This document shows, one piece after another, positions 27,265 through 35,767 of a stretch of 64,000 bases of DNA; positions within the stretch are counted from its first letter, which is position 1; each line of letters opens with the position of its first letter. The notes under the pieces are model-generated. The model searched no databases and had not been told where the DNA came from. It saw nothing but the letters and a program-made list of their open reading frames with translations. The stretch is taken from contig NZ_AP018441.1 of assembly GCF_009937975.1 (NCBI RefSeq), forward strand, positions 6,324,001 through 6,388,000. Direction: 5' to 3'. Origin of the DNA: Undibacterium sp. YM2. Its GTDB lineage: Bacteria; Pseudomonadota; Gammaproteobacteria; Burkholderiales; Burkholderiaceae_D. The translations under genes were made by a program, and so were the position numbers.

Positions 27265-28347
27265 GTGACGACAAAAAACTATCCCTGCAAATCTTGTGGT
27301 GCCAAGCTGGAATATGCGCCTGGCCAGCACGCCCTGCAATGCCCGTATTGCGGTGCCAAGAATGAAATCCCTGAAGACAAGGAAGCCACGGTCGCGGCGG
27401 TAGAAGAGCTGGACTATCAGGCTTACCTGGCAGAACAGGCTGGCAATGAACCCATGCTCGCCAGCCAGCATGTGAAATGCACAGGCTGCGGGGCAGAGTC
27501 GCAACTGGCGGCCAATCTGGTGTCTGACCGCTGCCCGTTTTGCGCGGTGCCGCTGATCGCTGCCAATGCCTATTCTGCCCGCAAGATCAGACCCAAGGCG
27601 ATTGCCCCGTTTGATATCAAGGAATCAGAAGCGCGCAGCAAGTTTGCCAACTGGATTACCGGCTTGTGGTTCGCGCCAAATGCGCTGAAGCAGGCTTACA
27701 GGGCAGAACGTGGCCTCAAGGGCATCTATACCCCTTACTGGACGTATGATGCAGATAGCGACACTACCTATCAGGGCCAGCGTGGCGTCGATTACACGGT
27801 AACAGAAAACTATACTGAAAACGGCGAAACCAAGAGCCGGCAGGTGACCCGTACCAACTGGTACCCGGCAGTGGGCGCAGTGCAAGTGTCGTTTGATGAT
27901 GTGCTGGTCGTGGGTTCAAAGACACTGCCAACTTCGTATGCAGAAAATCTCGCGCCTTGGCGTCTGGAAAAACTGCAGGGTTACCGCGATGATTATGTAT
28001 CCGGCTTTACGGTAGAGGCTTACCAGGTGGGACTGGAACCAGGCTTTGTCGATGCCCAGGGCAAGATGGAAGGTGAAATCCGCAATGCTATCTGCCGTGA
28101 TATCGGTGGCGACCACCAGCGCATCATTGCGATGCAGCCGCGCTATTCGAATATCAGCTTCAAGCACATCCTGCTGCCTATCTGGCTGTCGTCTTATAAA
28201 TATGGCGACAAGACTTACCGCTTTCTGGTGAACGGCCAGACTGGCCAGGTGCAGGGTGAGCGTCCGTATTCAGCGTGGAAAATTGCTGGGGCGGTGTTGC
28301 TGGCCATCGCAGTCGTCGTCGTGATTGCCATGCTCAATCACAAGTAA
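27265..28347 (+). CDS. Zinc-ribbon membrane protein (YdjG-like)
   Basis: A 360-residue protein starting at GTG 27265. It has two CxxC-type zinc ribbons: CKSC...CPYC at about residues 8-28 and CTGC...CPFC at about 72-94. The middle region (YTPYWTYDADSDTTYQGQRG and QVTRTNWYPAVGAVQVSFDD) is characteristic of bacterial proteins often mislabelled as primosomal or TFIIB-like. A single C-terminal membrane helix (WKIAGAVLLAIAVVVVIAML) anchors it. It is 70 bp downstream of the SPFH gene in the same direction. In Bacillus such proteins sit with YdjI and help recruit it; by analogy this is its membrane receptor. Confidence 0.83.
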   Translation: MTTKNYPCKSCGAKLEYAPGQHALQCPYCGAKNEIPEDKEATVAAVEELDYQAYLAEQAGNEPMLASQHVKCTGCGAESQLAANLVSDRCPFCAVPLIAANAYSARKIRPKAIAPFDIKESEARSKFANWITGLWFAPNALKQAYRAERGLKGIYTPYWTYDADSDTTYQGQRGVDYTVTENYTENGETKSRQVTRTNWYPAVGAVQVSFDDVLVVGSKTLPTSYAENLAPWRLEKLQGYRDDYVSGFTVEAYQVGLEPGFVDAQGKMEGEIRNAICRDIGGDHQRIIAMQPRYSNISFKHILLPIWLSSYKYGDKTYRFLVNGQTGQVQGERPYSAWKIAGAVLLAIAVVVVIAMLNHK

Positions 28348-28448
28348 TCAAGTCAGGGCAATATCTATCAACACATAGACACTCAGGTTTTACAGAGACT
28401 TCATCAAAGAATTTTCTCTGTGAATCCTCTGTGGTGTAGCAGGGAAAT

Positions 28449-28466
28449 CGAACGGCATGCCGTTCG
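28449..28466. promoter_or_regulatory. Perfect 18-bp palindrome
   Basis: CGAACGGCATGCCGTTCG is completely self-complementary. It lies between the convergent zinc-ribbon and ATPase genes, where an operator would not be expected; it may be a short repeat or part of a terminator complex. Confidence 0.5.
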
Positions 28467-28477
28467 CCTGCGTAACG

Positions 28478-28504
28478 AAGGCTGCTTGTCAGCAGCCTTT
28501 CTTC
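28478..28504 (+). terminator. Probable terminator after the zinc-ribbon gene
   Basis: AAGGCTGCT/AGCAGCCTT makes a 9-bp stem with a 4-nt loop (TGTC), followed by TTTCTT-type sequence, 130 bp after the stop codon. Confidence 0.65.
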
Positions 28505-28561
28505 CCTCGGTGCCTCAGTGGTGAGCTTTTTGGTCTTTCAGAAATCCACCTAATTCAAAAC

Positions 28562-29308
28562 TCAACGCTCCATCAACATATCCAGCATGCGCTTGGGATT
28601 CGCCAGAAAATCCCGTGTGACCTTGTAGTGTTCGGTGTCTTCATACGCAATTTCAGAGATACCTTCTTTGCCGCATTGGTAGATGCAGGCATCAGGATAA
28701 GCCATGAGTATCGGTGAATGGGTAGCGATGATGAATTGGGAATTATCCTCTATCAGATCATGGATGCGTGACAGGACCGCGAGTTGCCTTTGTGGCGACA
28801 GCGCAGCCTCAGGTTCATCGAGTATGTACAAGCCCTGGCCGCCGAAACGTTCTGTCATCAATGCAAGGAAGGATTCACCGTGCGATTGCTCGTGCAATGA
28901 GATGCCGCCATAGGAATTGATAATCGGCGGGCTACCTGGTTCCTCATCCAGTTTTTCAATTTCAGTAGCCACATTGAAGAAGCTCTCAGCCCGCAAAAAG
29001 AAACCATCACGCGGCTTGCGTATGCCTTTGGCAATGCGCAGATATTCATCCAGCACAGAATGTGAACGCCGTGTACCAAAGCTGAAGTTCTTGGTACCAC
29101 CCTCGGCATTAAAGCCCAGAGAAACCGCGATCGCTTCCAGCAAGGTAGATTTACCCGAACCATTTTCGCCGACAAAGTAAGTAATCTTGGGATGCAGATC
29201 GACATACTCGAAGTTTTTTATCGCGGGCAAAGAGAAGGGATAGCGATCGAAAGATTCAACGATATCTCTGCGCAGGCTGACGCGGCTGACATACTGTTTT
29301 GAAATCAT
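28562..29308 (-). CDS. AAA_21-type (ABC-fold) ATPase
   Basis: A 248-residue soluble ATPase with ABC-type architecture: Walker A GENGSGKST (about residue 47), signature-like HEQSHGES, Walker B LYILDEPEAALSP and switch histidine in IIATHSPIL. There is no membrane segment. Such stand-alone ATPases occur in DNA maintenance and in OLD- or defence-type systems, but the domain content alone does not tell. Just upstream on the same strand is an unrecognised AT-rich gene (67-bp gap), so a two-gene unit is possible. Length is normal for this small group. Confidence 0.85.
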   Translation of the reverse strand: MISKQYVSRVSLRRDIVESFDRYPFSLPAIKNFEYVDLHPKITYFVGENGSGKSTLLEAIAVSLGFNAEGGTKNFSFGTRRSHSVLDEYLRIAKGIRKPRDGFFLRAESFFNVATEIEKLDEEPGSPPIINSYGGISLHEQSHGESFLALMTERFGGQGLYILDEPEAALSPQRQLAVLSRIHDLIEDNSQFIIATHSPILMAYPDACIYQCGKEGISEIAYEDTEHYKVTRDFLANPKRMLDMLMER

Positions 29309-29374
29309 GTTGTCTCAGGTAATTCAGGCTTATACAGCCTCATACTAATCAAATCATTTCTTAAGCTTTGCAAA

Positions 29375-30139
29375 TTAATCCCCTCGCCGCACTCTGGCAG
29401 GCATGGAATTGAAAAGACGCGCGTCAGAAAGCACTGCGTCAACAAATTCAGCTTTTGCATGTAGTGAAATCTCAAAACTCGAAAAACGATAGGTATTCAA
29501 TAGCAACCAATTCTTGCTTTTCGGCAGCAGCATCAAAAAACAATCACCCCATTGTACTGAGTCACCACGAATCCGCTCAATTTTAGCAAGCTGCTCCGGC
29601 TCCTCATAAACCTCACCCAATGTCCATAGGTATTCAATATTTGCAAAAGCATTATCGGGCTCATTGCATAATACCCACGCACCCAATTCATTCGAACTTT
29701 GTTCCTTCAAGACTGCCAGTAAATCTGCATATTTGAATGTTGGTTGTTGTATTGTTCCATTCAGTGCAGAGAGTAGAAAAGACTCTTTTTCAATTTCAGT
29801 ATGATAGAGCTGCAAAATTTGGCCAAATTTTGGTTGCCCATCCTTATCATGAAAACTGAACGCATCCTCATCTACCAAATTATCTTCGATCCACTTCCTG
29901 GTACTTCGATCTAATTCCTCTCTGGGAAGCCGCGCTAACGCATCTGACGCGTACTTTCGTAATTTTTCACCCGACATTGATGTCAGGTCGTTCAGTGGGT
30001 AATACGGTCTGTCATTAATGTACTTGGCATATTTGGAGAGCGCGTGTCCAAATTCCGAATGGAATTTTTGTTCGGTAATTGTCGAATCCAATAATTTGCA
30101 CAACAAATAATGCAAGGTCGATATGTGGGTCTTAAGCAT
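29375..30139 (-). CDS. Unrecognised protein, AT-rich
   Basis: A 254-residue soluble protein of no family I recognise. It is acidic and helical in its first half (YAKYINDRPYYPLNDLTS, LARLPREELDRSTRKWIED). The second half has a beta-rich part with LGAWVLCNEPDNAFANIEYLW and SKNWLLLNTYRFSSFEISLHAKAEFVDAVL. Its composition is more AT-rich than YceH on one side and the ATPase on the other, suggesting transfer. It shares its orientation with the ATPase gene and may be its partner. Start ATG 30139 is the first in frame. Confidence 0.65.
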   Translation of the reverse strand: MLKTHISTLHYLLCKLLDSTITEQKFHSEFGHALSKYAKYINDRPYYPLNDLTSMSGEKLRKYASDALARLPREELDRSTRKWIEDNLVDEDAFSFHDKDGQPKFGQILQLYHTEIEKESFLLSALNGTIQQPTFKYADLLAVLKEQSSNELGAWVLCNEPDNAFANIEYLWTLGEVYEEPEQLAKIERIRGDSVQWGDCFLMLLPKSKNWLLLNTYRFSSFEISLHAKAEFVDAVLSDARLFNSMPARVRRGD

Positions 30140-30168
30140 GAATATGAAAATAGAATATCTGAAAAGCC

Positions 30169-30870
30169 TTACTCAAACTGCTTCTTGAACTCTGCAAACT
30201 GCGCACTCAAATCGCTTACCTGCTGCTTCAGTTGCGCGACTTCTGTCTCCAGTTGGCTGACCCTGTCATTTTTTGAAGCGCCACCGCCGCTGGAAAAACT
30301 GGAAGCTTCTGCTTGATCGAGGCCTTCTTCATCACAAGACAGCAGGTGCGCATAGCGCGGCTCCTTGGTGCCCGGCGTCAGGTTCAAACGCGCGACCAGT
30401 GGTGGGTATTTGTCCATCAGGTAGTCCAGGCATTTCTCAACATCGGCGACGCTGGCAAATTCATGCAGGCGGCCAACGCGGGCGCGGATTTCGCCTGCGG
30501 TCTGGAAGCCGCGCAGCATGAGTATGGTCAGTACGGCCACCTTGGGCTGGTCGAGCATCCATTTGATGCGCATGCGGTGTTCGTACTTGGCGACACGGGC
30601 ACCGGCCTGGTGGATGGCGTTCACCAGCTTCTTGGCGGCCAGCCTGTCTATGGCCTCCAGCGCTTCGGATTCGGTCACGGACATGACGGGGTCGCGGCTG
30701 GTGAGCTGGTTGCAGGCATTGACCAGGGTATTTAATGACAGCGGATAATTGTCGGGCGTGGCGGCTTCTTTTTCTGCCAGTACGCCAAGGACGCGCACTT
30801 CTGTTGCATCCAGAAAAGCCTCATCTTGGGTGGTCCTTGCTTCTGGTATGGACGTGTTTTCTGTGTTCAT
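30169..30870 (-). CDS. yceH: YceH family protein (DUF480)
   Basis: A 233-residue protein with tandem winged-helix fold. The family signature is clear: EVRVLGVLAEKEAATPDNYP at about residue 27, then LSLNTLVNACNQLTSRDPVM, and the second wing LTILMLRGFQTAGEIRAR. The C-terminus adds a short coiled coil (VSQLETEVAQLKQQVSDLSA), which many members have. Its molecular role is not established; DNA binding is suggested by the fold. It is conserved in gamma- and betaproteobacteria and appears to be a single-gene unit here. Confidence 0.93.
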   Translation of the reverse strand: MNTENTSIPEARTTQDEAFLDATEVRVLGVLAEKEAATPDNYPLSLNTLVNACNQLTSRDPVMSVTESEALEAIDRLAAKKLVNAIHQAGARVAKYEHRMRIKWMLDQPKVAVLTILMLRGFQTAGEIRARVGRLHEFASVADVEKCLDYLMDKYPPLVARLNLTPGTKEPRYAHLLSCDEEGLDQAEASSFSSGGGASKNDRVSQLETEVAQLKQQVSDLSAQFAEFKKQFE

Positions 30871-31009
30871 GCAAACCTCTGTAGATTAACTGTTTTGCCG
30901 GTGCATCGCCCTGGGGTGTTGAATTCCGACTATCCATGGCGAAATGTGTTTCAGCATTATCGCCGAAAAGCAAAGGCAGGCATCATCAATCTTAGCTCAG
31001 GCTCAGGGA

Positions 31010-34000
31010 TCAGGCATCCGGCCGGTGACGCCTGAAAGCATCACGAATATTTTCCTTCAATTGAGCATCTTCCCAGGGTTTGGTCAGGAACTTGAAGACT
31101 TCCCCGCGATTCACGCCTTCAGCTATAGGCACCAGATCGGAATAACCCGACAGGATGATACGTATGGTGTCTGGATACAGTTCTTTGACGATACGCAAAA
31201 ACTCTGTTCCTATCATCCCGGGCATGCGCTGATCAGAAATGATCACCTGCACCGGATTGACTGCCAGCAGGTCCAGGCCCTGCTGGCCACTGGTTGCAGT
31301 CAGGATGTGGTAACCCTCACCACGCAGCAAACGTTTGAGTGCGGAACCGATATTTGGCTCGTCATCGACGATCAACAGGGTTTTGGTGCCATCAACAACT
31401 TCTTTCGGCGGCAACAGGCGTTTTCCCTCGCGCAGCATGGTGGCGAAGGCATCGGCAGGTACCGGGCGACTGAAATAATAGCCCTGTATTTCATCGCAAC
31501 GCAGCCTGCGCAGTAATTGCAATTGCCCTTCGGTTTCTACGCCTTCTGCCACGACACGCAAATTCAGGCTATGTGCCATGGCTATCACTGCGGTGGTGAT
31601 GGCGGCATCGCCAGGATTATTGGTCACATCGATGATGAAGGCGCGGTCGATTTTGACGAAATCAAATGGAAAACGTTTCAAATAAGCCAGTGAAGAATAG
31701 CCCGTGCCGAAATCATCCAGGGATAATTGCATGCCCATGGTCTTGATGGCTTTCAGCGTTTGTGCGGCTTCTTCCGGGTTGCCCATGACGACAGACTCGG
31801 TAAGTTCAAATTCGATATGATGCTGTTCGAGTCCGTGGCTATTGATGGCATCCTGGATGATGTCGAGGATTTTGCCATTCTTGAACTGTACGGCGGACAG
31901 GTTGACTGCCACCGGGACAATATCGATTTTCTGCTCGCGCCAGGCAGCCTGCTGCTCGCACACAGCCTTGATTGCCCATTCACCTATCTGTACTATCAAA
32001 CCCGTGTCCTCTGCTACAGGAATAAAGTCCCCGGGATAAATCAGGCCACGTTCTGGATGCTGCCAGCGTATCAAGGCTTCTGCGCTGACTATGTGCCCGC
32101 TTACAAGATCAACACGCGGCTGAAAATGCATGACGAACTGGTTGCTGTTCAAGGCTGTACGCAGTTCGCTTTCCAGTGTCATTTTTGCTGCCAGCGCAGC
32201 ATTCATCAATGGCGCATAAAACAGATAACGTTCACCGGAAGTCTTTGCATTCTTGAGCGCTACCTCGGCATGTCTGAACAAGGTCTCTGCATCCTGACCA
32301 TCATCAGGATAAAGCGCCAGGCCAGCGCTGCCGGAAACGCGCACAGACTGATGATCCAGAAAAAAATCCAGGGCAAAGGCGCTGAAAACATCTTGTTCAA
32401 GTATGGACGCAGCATTCTCGCCCAGCACCAGGTTGGCCAGGCCGATCGCAAAGGTATCACCGGTAATGCGGGCCAGGGTATAAGGTTCTTGCAAGGATGC
32501 TTGCAGGCGTTCGGCAATCTGTATCAGCAGGTTGTCACCGGCATGACGACCCAGAGTGTCGTTGAGTTGCGAGAACCGGTTCAGGTTCAACAAGATGATG
32601 GCCGCCTTGTTGGGCTCTTGCGTGCCAGAATACATTAACTGGGTCAGCCTGTCATTGAACAAACGGTTATTTGGCAGGCCCGTCAGTTTATCGTAAAACG
32701 CCAGATAACTAAGCTGCTCTTCCTTATCTATAAATTGCAGAGCGAATGAAAGATCACCGGCAAGCTCATTGAGAAGTTTTATTTCATCTTCATCGAAAAA
32801 GTCGATGCTGCTGGCAAACAATGTCAACACTGCGACGACCCGGCTCTCCGTAATCAACGGTAGGCAGGCCAGGGCGAGGTGTCCTTGTGCCAGCAATTCG
32901 TCTTTGAAATTTGCCAGTGCAGGATCGGCTTGCACGTTATTGCAGATAGCCAGGCGCATTTCGCGCGACGCGATATCTGCTGGCAGATTGTGGTCCGGGG
33001 AATTAGCCAAAGCTTTCAAGTTCAACTGAGCTGCCAGATCAGGGGTATTGCTGTATAAGGCAATAATGGGATCGCTGCGTTTGTGCGTGTCGGTACTGGC
33101 AACCCAGGCCATGCCAAAAGCTCCTTCGTGTACTGCGACCCTGCAAGTTTCCTGAAACAACTCCATGCGGTTGTGGGTACGCACAATCGCAGAATTAATA
33201 CCAGACAATACCGCATAGATACGACTGAGCCGGGCGATTTTTTCCTGTTGGGCCTTTTGTTCCGTAATGTCCTGTATGGTATTGAACCATCGTGTCTTGC
33301 CATCGGTGCTGCCGTCTTCCAGCAGAGGTTCCATTACCTGCTTCAGTTGCATCAGACTTCCATCACCGCGCCACACCCGGTATTCGATTTCTACCCGGCT
33401 TCCCAGCCTGCCAGCCTGTATGCAGGTGTTGCGAAATTTGTTGCGATCATCCTGATGCACGATATTTAACCAAAGCCGGGTATCGGGCGGCATGTCGGCG
33501 TTGTCCACCCCTATCAGTAGGGGCAGTGTATCTGACCATCGTTCAAACGATCCGTCCGTACCAGTAACTACGTGCGCCGTCTTGTTCATCAATTGCGCAC
33601 GGCGCAGGCCCGCTTCACTTTCCTGCAAACGGGCATTGGCATGTTTGCGGGATTCTTCACGACCTATGTATTGAAAGGAAAAAGCAACATCGGCGGCGAG
33701 TTCAGTCAATAGCTTTTGCTCAGCGTCATCGAAACAATGCGGTGTGTCAGCAAACAAGACCAGTACCCCCACGGGGCGTTTATCCACTTGCAAGGGTAAG
33801 GCTGCCATGGACGCAAACTGGCTCTCAATAAACCTGGCGTCAGGGATAAACATGCCAGGTGCTTCAAGCCTGTCGTTATAAATGGCTGGTAAGCCAGTGC
33901 GTATGGCCACCATTGCTGGCGATGCCGCCATGTCAATACCAAAGTTCAGGCCCGCAGAACCTATTTCAGGAGATATATCACCAGCCCAGGCTACTACGTT

Positions 34001-34543
34001 GCCATCAAGGGTGTCCGGATTAACAATAGCGATGTAGGCGGCAAGAAATTCAGCTTCTTCAGTGGCAATCCGGCAGGTATCCTGGAACAGACTTGCACGG
34101 TCACGAGTGCGGACAATGAGATAATTGATACGGCTAAGCACAGCATAAATCCGGCTGAGGCGGCTTACTTTGTCTTGCGCATGCAAACGCTCGGTAACAT
34201 CGTGGGCCAGCACAAATTTGCACGAGCGCCCTTCAAAAAGCAGTGGATGTGAAGTAATTTCGACATTGATGATACTGCCGTCTTTCTTTTTATGCAGCCA
34301 GATACCTGATTTTTCAAGAGCACTGCTTGTTTGCTGCCGCAAATTCAGTCGCAACCTCTCCTTTTCGTAGGATGGTCTGATCGCTTCTATGGTCATTGCC
34401 TGAAATTCGGCTTTGGTGTAACCATAATGTTCAATTGCCGCTGTATTGACGGTAAGAAAAGCGAGCGTCTGCAGATCGTACACCCACATCGGTATCGGGT
34501 GGGCCTGAAATAACTCTATGAATGAAGTATTGTCTTTATTCAT
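31010..34543 (-). CDS. PAS-GAF-PAS-GAF-GGDEF-EAL-REC signalling protein
   Basis: A 1177-residue cytosolic c-di-GMP protein. Order: PAS (about 5-120), GAF (140-295), PAS (310-425), GAF (435-590), GGDEF (612-775), EAL (790-1040), receiver (1050-1170). The GGDEF motif is degenerate (TGDTF in place of GGDEF), so cyclase activity is unlikely. The EAL domain keeps its catalytic set: EALIRW, NLSAVQF, ELTESVV, DDFGTGYSS, VKIDRAF, EGVET and QGYYFSRP, so it should hydrolyse c-di-GMP. The receiver, with IVDDEP and SDQRMPGM, is at the C-terminus, like the RpfG-type receivers, and allows control by a histidine kinase not found nearby. No membrane helix is present. Confidence 0.92.
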   Translation of the reverse strand: MNKDNTSFIELFQAHPIPMWVYDLQTLAFLTVNTAAIEHYGYTKAEFQAMTIEAIRPSYEKERLRLNLRQQTSSALEKSGIWLHKKKDGSIINVEITSHPLLFEGRSCKFVLAHDVTERLHAQDKVSRLSRIYAVLSRINYLIVRTRDRASLFQDTCRIATEEAEFLAAYIAIVNPDTLDGNVVAWAGDISPEIGSAGLNFGIDMAASPAMVAIRTGLPAIYNDRLEAPGMFIPDARFIESQFASMAALPLQVDKRPVGVLVLFADTPHCFDDAEQKLLTELAADVAFSFQYIGREESRKHANARLQESEAGLRRAQLMNKTAHVVTGTDGSFERWSDTLPLLIGVDNADMPPDTRLWLNIVHQDDRNKFRNTCIQAGRLGSRVEIEYRVWRGDGSLMQLKQVMEPLLEDGSTDGKTRWFNTIQDITEQKAQQEKIARLSRIYAVLSGINSAIVRTHNRMELFQETCRVAVHEGAFGMAWVASTDTHKRSDPIIALYSNTPDLAAQLNLKALANSPDHNLPADIASREMRLAICNNVQADPALANFKDELLAQGHLALACLPLITESRVVAVLTLFASSIDFFDEDEIKLLNELAGDLSFALQFIDKEEQLSYLAFYDKLTGLPNNRLFNDRLTQLMYSGTQEPNKAAIILLNLNRFSQLNDTLGRHAGDNLLIQIAERLQASLQEPYTLARITGDTFAIGLANLVLGENAASILEQDVFSAFALDFFLDHQSVRVSGSAGLALYPDDGQDAETLFRHAEVALKNAKTSGERYLFYAPLMNAALAAKMTLESELRTALNSNQFVMHFQPRVDLVSGHIVSAEALIRWQHPERGLIYPGDFIPVAEDTGLIVQIGEWAIKAVCEQQAAWREQKIDIVPVAVNLSAVQFKNGKILDIIQDAINSHGLEQHHIEFELTESVVMGNPEEAAQTLKAIKTMGMQLSLDDFGTGYSSLAYLKRFPFDFVKIDRAFIIDVTNNPGDAAITTAVIAMAHSLNLRVVAEGVETEGQLQLLRRLRCDEIQGYYFSRPVPADAFATMLREGKRLLPPKEVVDGTKTLLIVDDEPNIGSALKRLLRGEGYHILTATSGQQGLDLLAVNPVQVIISDQRMPGMIGTEFLRIVKELYPDTIRIILSGYSDLVPIAEGVNRGEVFKFLTKPWEDAQLKENIRDAFRRHRPDA

Positions 34544-34841
34544 CGTGATTTCGTCTGAATAGCCTCTCGCTATTATCGGAAATATGGAAACCGTTATCTA
34601 CCTGCTTATCAGGGCTCATTGACCTGCGCCGTAGCAATGCAAGTTCAATAACTTATCTGGATGCATTTATCCATCATGCATAATTAATATTACACTATCG
34701 ACACACTTCTGCTGATTTATTAATGAATGTTTCATTTTATGAGTAATTTACGGTGAGTCTGAAAAAATATAAAAACTTTTAACCCCTTTTGTTTTGCTGC
34801 TCCGTTTAATGAGTATGAACCTCGTTTTTATGGAGAAAAAA

Positions 34842-35663
34842 ATGAACAAATGGAGAACCGTACTCGCCACCCTGGTACTCGGAACTATGGGCGCGATGAG
34901 CGCAATCGCAAATGCGGGGCAGCTTGCTGGCGTCAGCATCATCAATCAAAGCACGGGGGAAAGACTGCCCATCTGGCGTCATCAGGGCAATAATTATGTA
35001 GCGGGCAAGCCCGGTGAGCGTTATGCGGTAGAAATCACCAACAAAACAGGCGGGCGTATTTTGTCGGTCTTGTCTGTCGATGGTGTCAATGTATTGACGG
35101 GTGCCACGGCATCGCCACAGCAATCAGGTTATGTATTGGCGAGCAGGCAGCCAGTAGAAATCAAGGGCTGGCGCAAGAATATGGATGAAGTGGCGGCTTT
35201 CTATTTCACCCAGTTGCCTGATTCGTATGCGGCACGCACAGGCAGACCTGACAATGTCGGCGTCATCGGCGTTGCGCTGTTCAGGGAGCTCAGGGAATAC
35301 AGGGAGCCTGTTCCTGTAGAACCCTGGTATTCACGCCGGAGTGAATCTGCCGCACCTGCACCAGCACCCGTTGCCCCCGCTGCTTCTGCCTTGCCTCCTG
35401 TTGAAGCAACTGGCAACCTGGCAAAAAGCAAGTCTGACATGGCAGAAAAATCCATGGATGCGAGGATAGGTACAGGCCATGGTGAACGCATAGACAGCAG
35501 CGTGCGGAACACCGATTTTCGCCGTGCCAGCCAGCAGCCTGACGAAATCATCAGTATCCAGTATGACACCTACGCTCATCTGGTAGCACGCGGCATTATC
35601 CCGCGCAACCGCTATCAGGATGCCAATCCCTTCCCTGGCGGTTTTGTACCTGACCCGAATTAA
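34842..35663 (+). CDS. Exported protein of unknown function, upstream of macroglobulin
   Basis: A 273-residue exported protein. ATG 34842 is preferred (TGGAG upstream, signal peptide MNKWRTVLATLVLG... ending ANAGQ); the frame opens 16 codons earlier. The first 130 mature residues form a beta-rich domain (SIINQSTGERLPIWRHQGNN; YAVEITNKTGGRILSVLSVD) that I do not recognise. An Ala/Pro-rich linker with Met/Lys follows and the C-terminus ends with the motif YDTYAHLVARGIIPRN. It precedes the macroglobulin gene by about 100 bp on the same strand; they are likely co-expressed. The Ala/Pro linker style is shared with the next proteins of the cluster. Confidence 0.75.
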   Translation: MNKWRTVLATLVLGTMGAMSAIANAGQLAGVSIINQSTGERLPIWRHQGNNYVAGKPGERYAVEITNKTGGRILSVLSVDGVNVLTGATASPQQSGYVLASRQPVEIKGWRKNMDEVAAFYFTQLPDSYAARTGRPDNVGVIGVALFRELREYREPVPVEPWYSRRSESAAPAPAPVAPAASALPPVEATGNLAKSKSDMAEKSMDARIGTGHGERIDSSVRNTDFRRASQQPDEIISIQYDTYAHLVARGIIPRNRYQDANPFPGGFVPDPN

Positions 35664-35767
35664 AGCGCCGCAAATATAGCGCACCACAAATACCTGATGT
35701 CTTGCAGCACTTCCATGGGGGTTCCCCAGGCCCTCTTTCACACTAAAAATACAGGAAATTGTCAATA

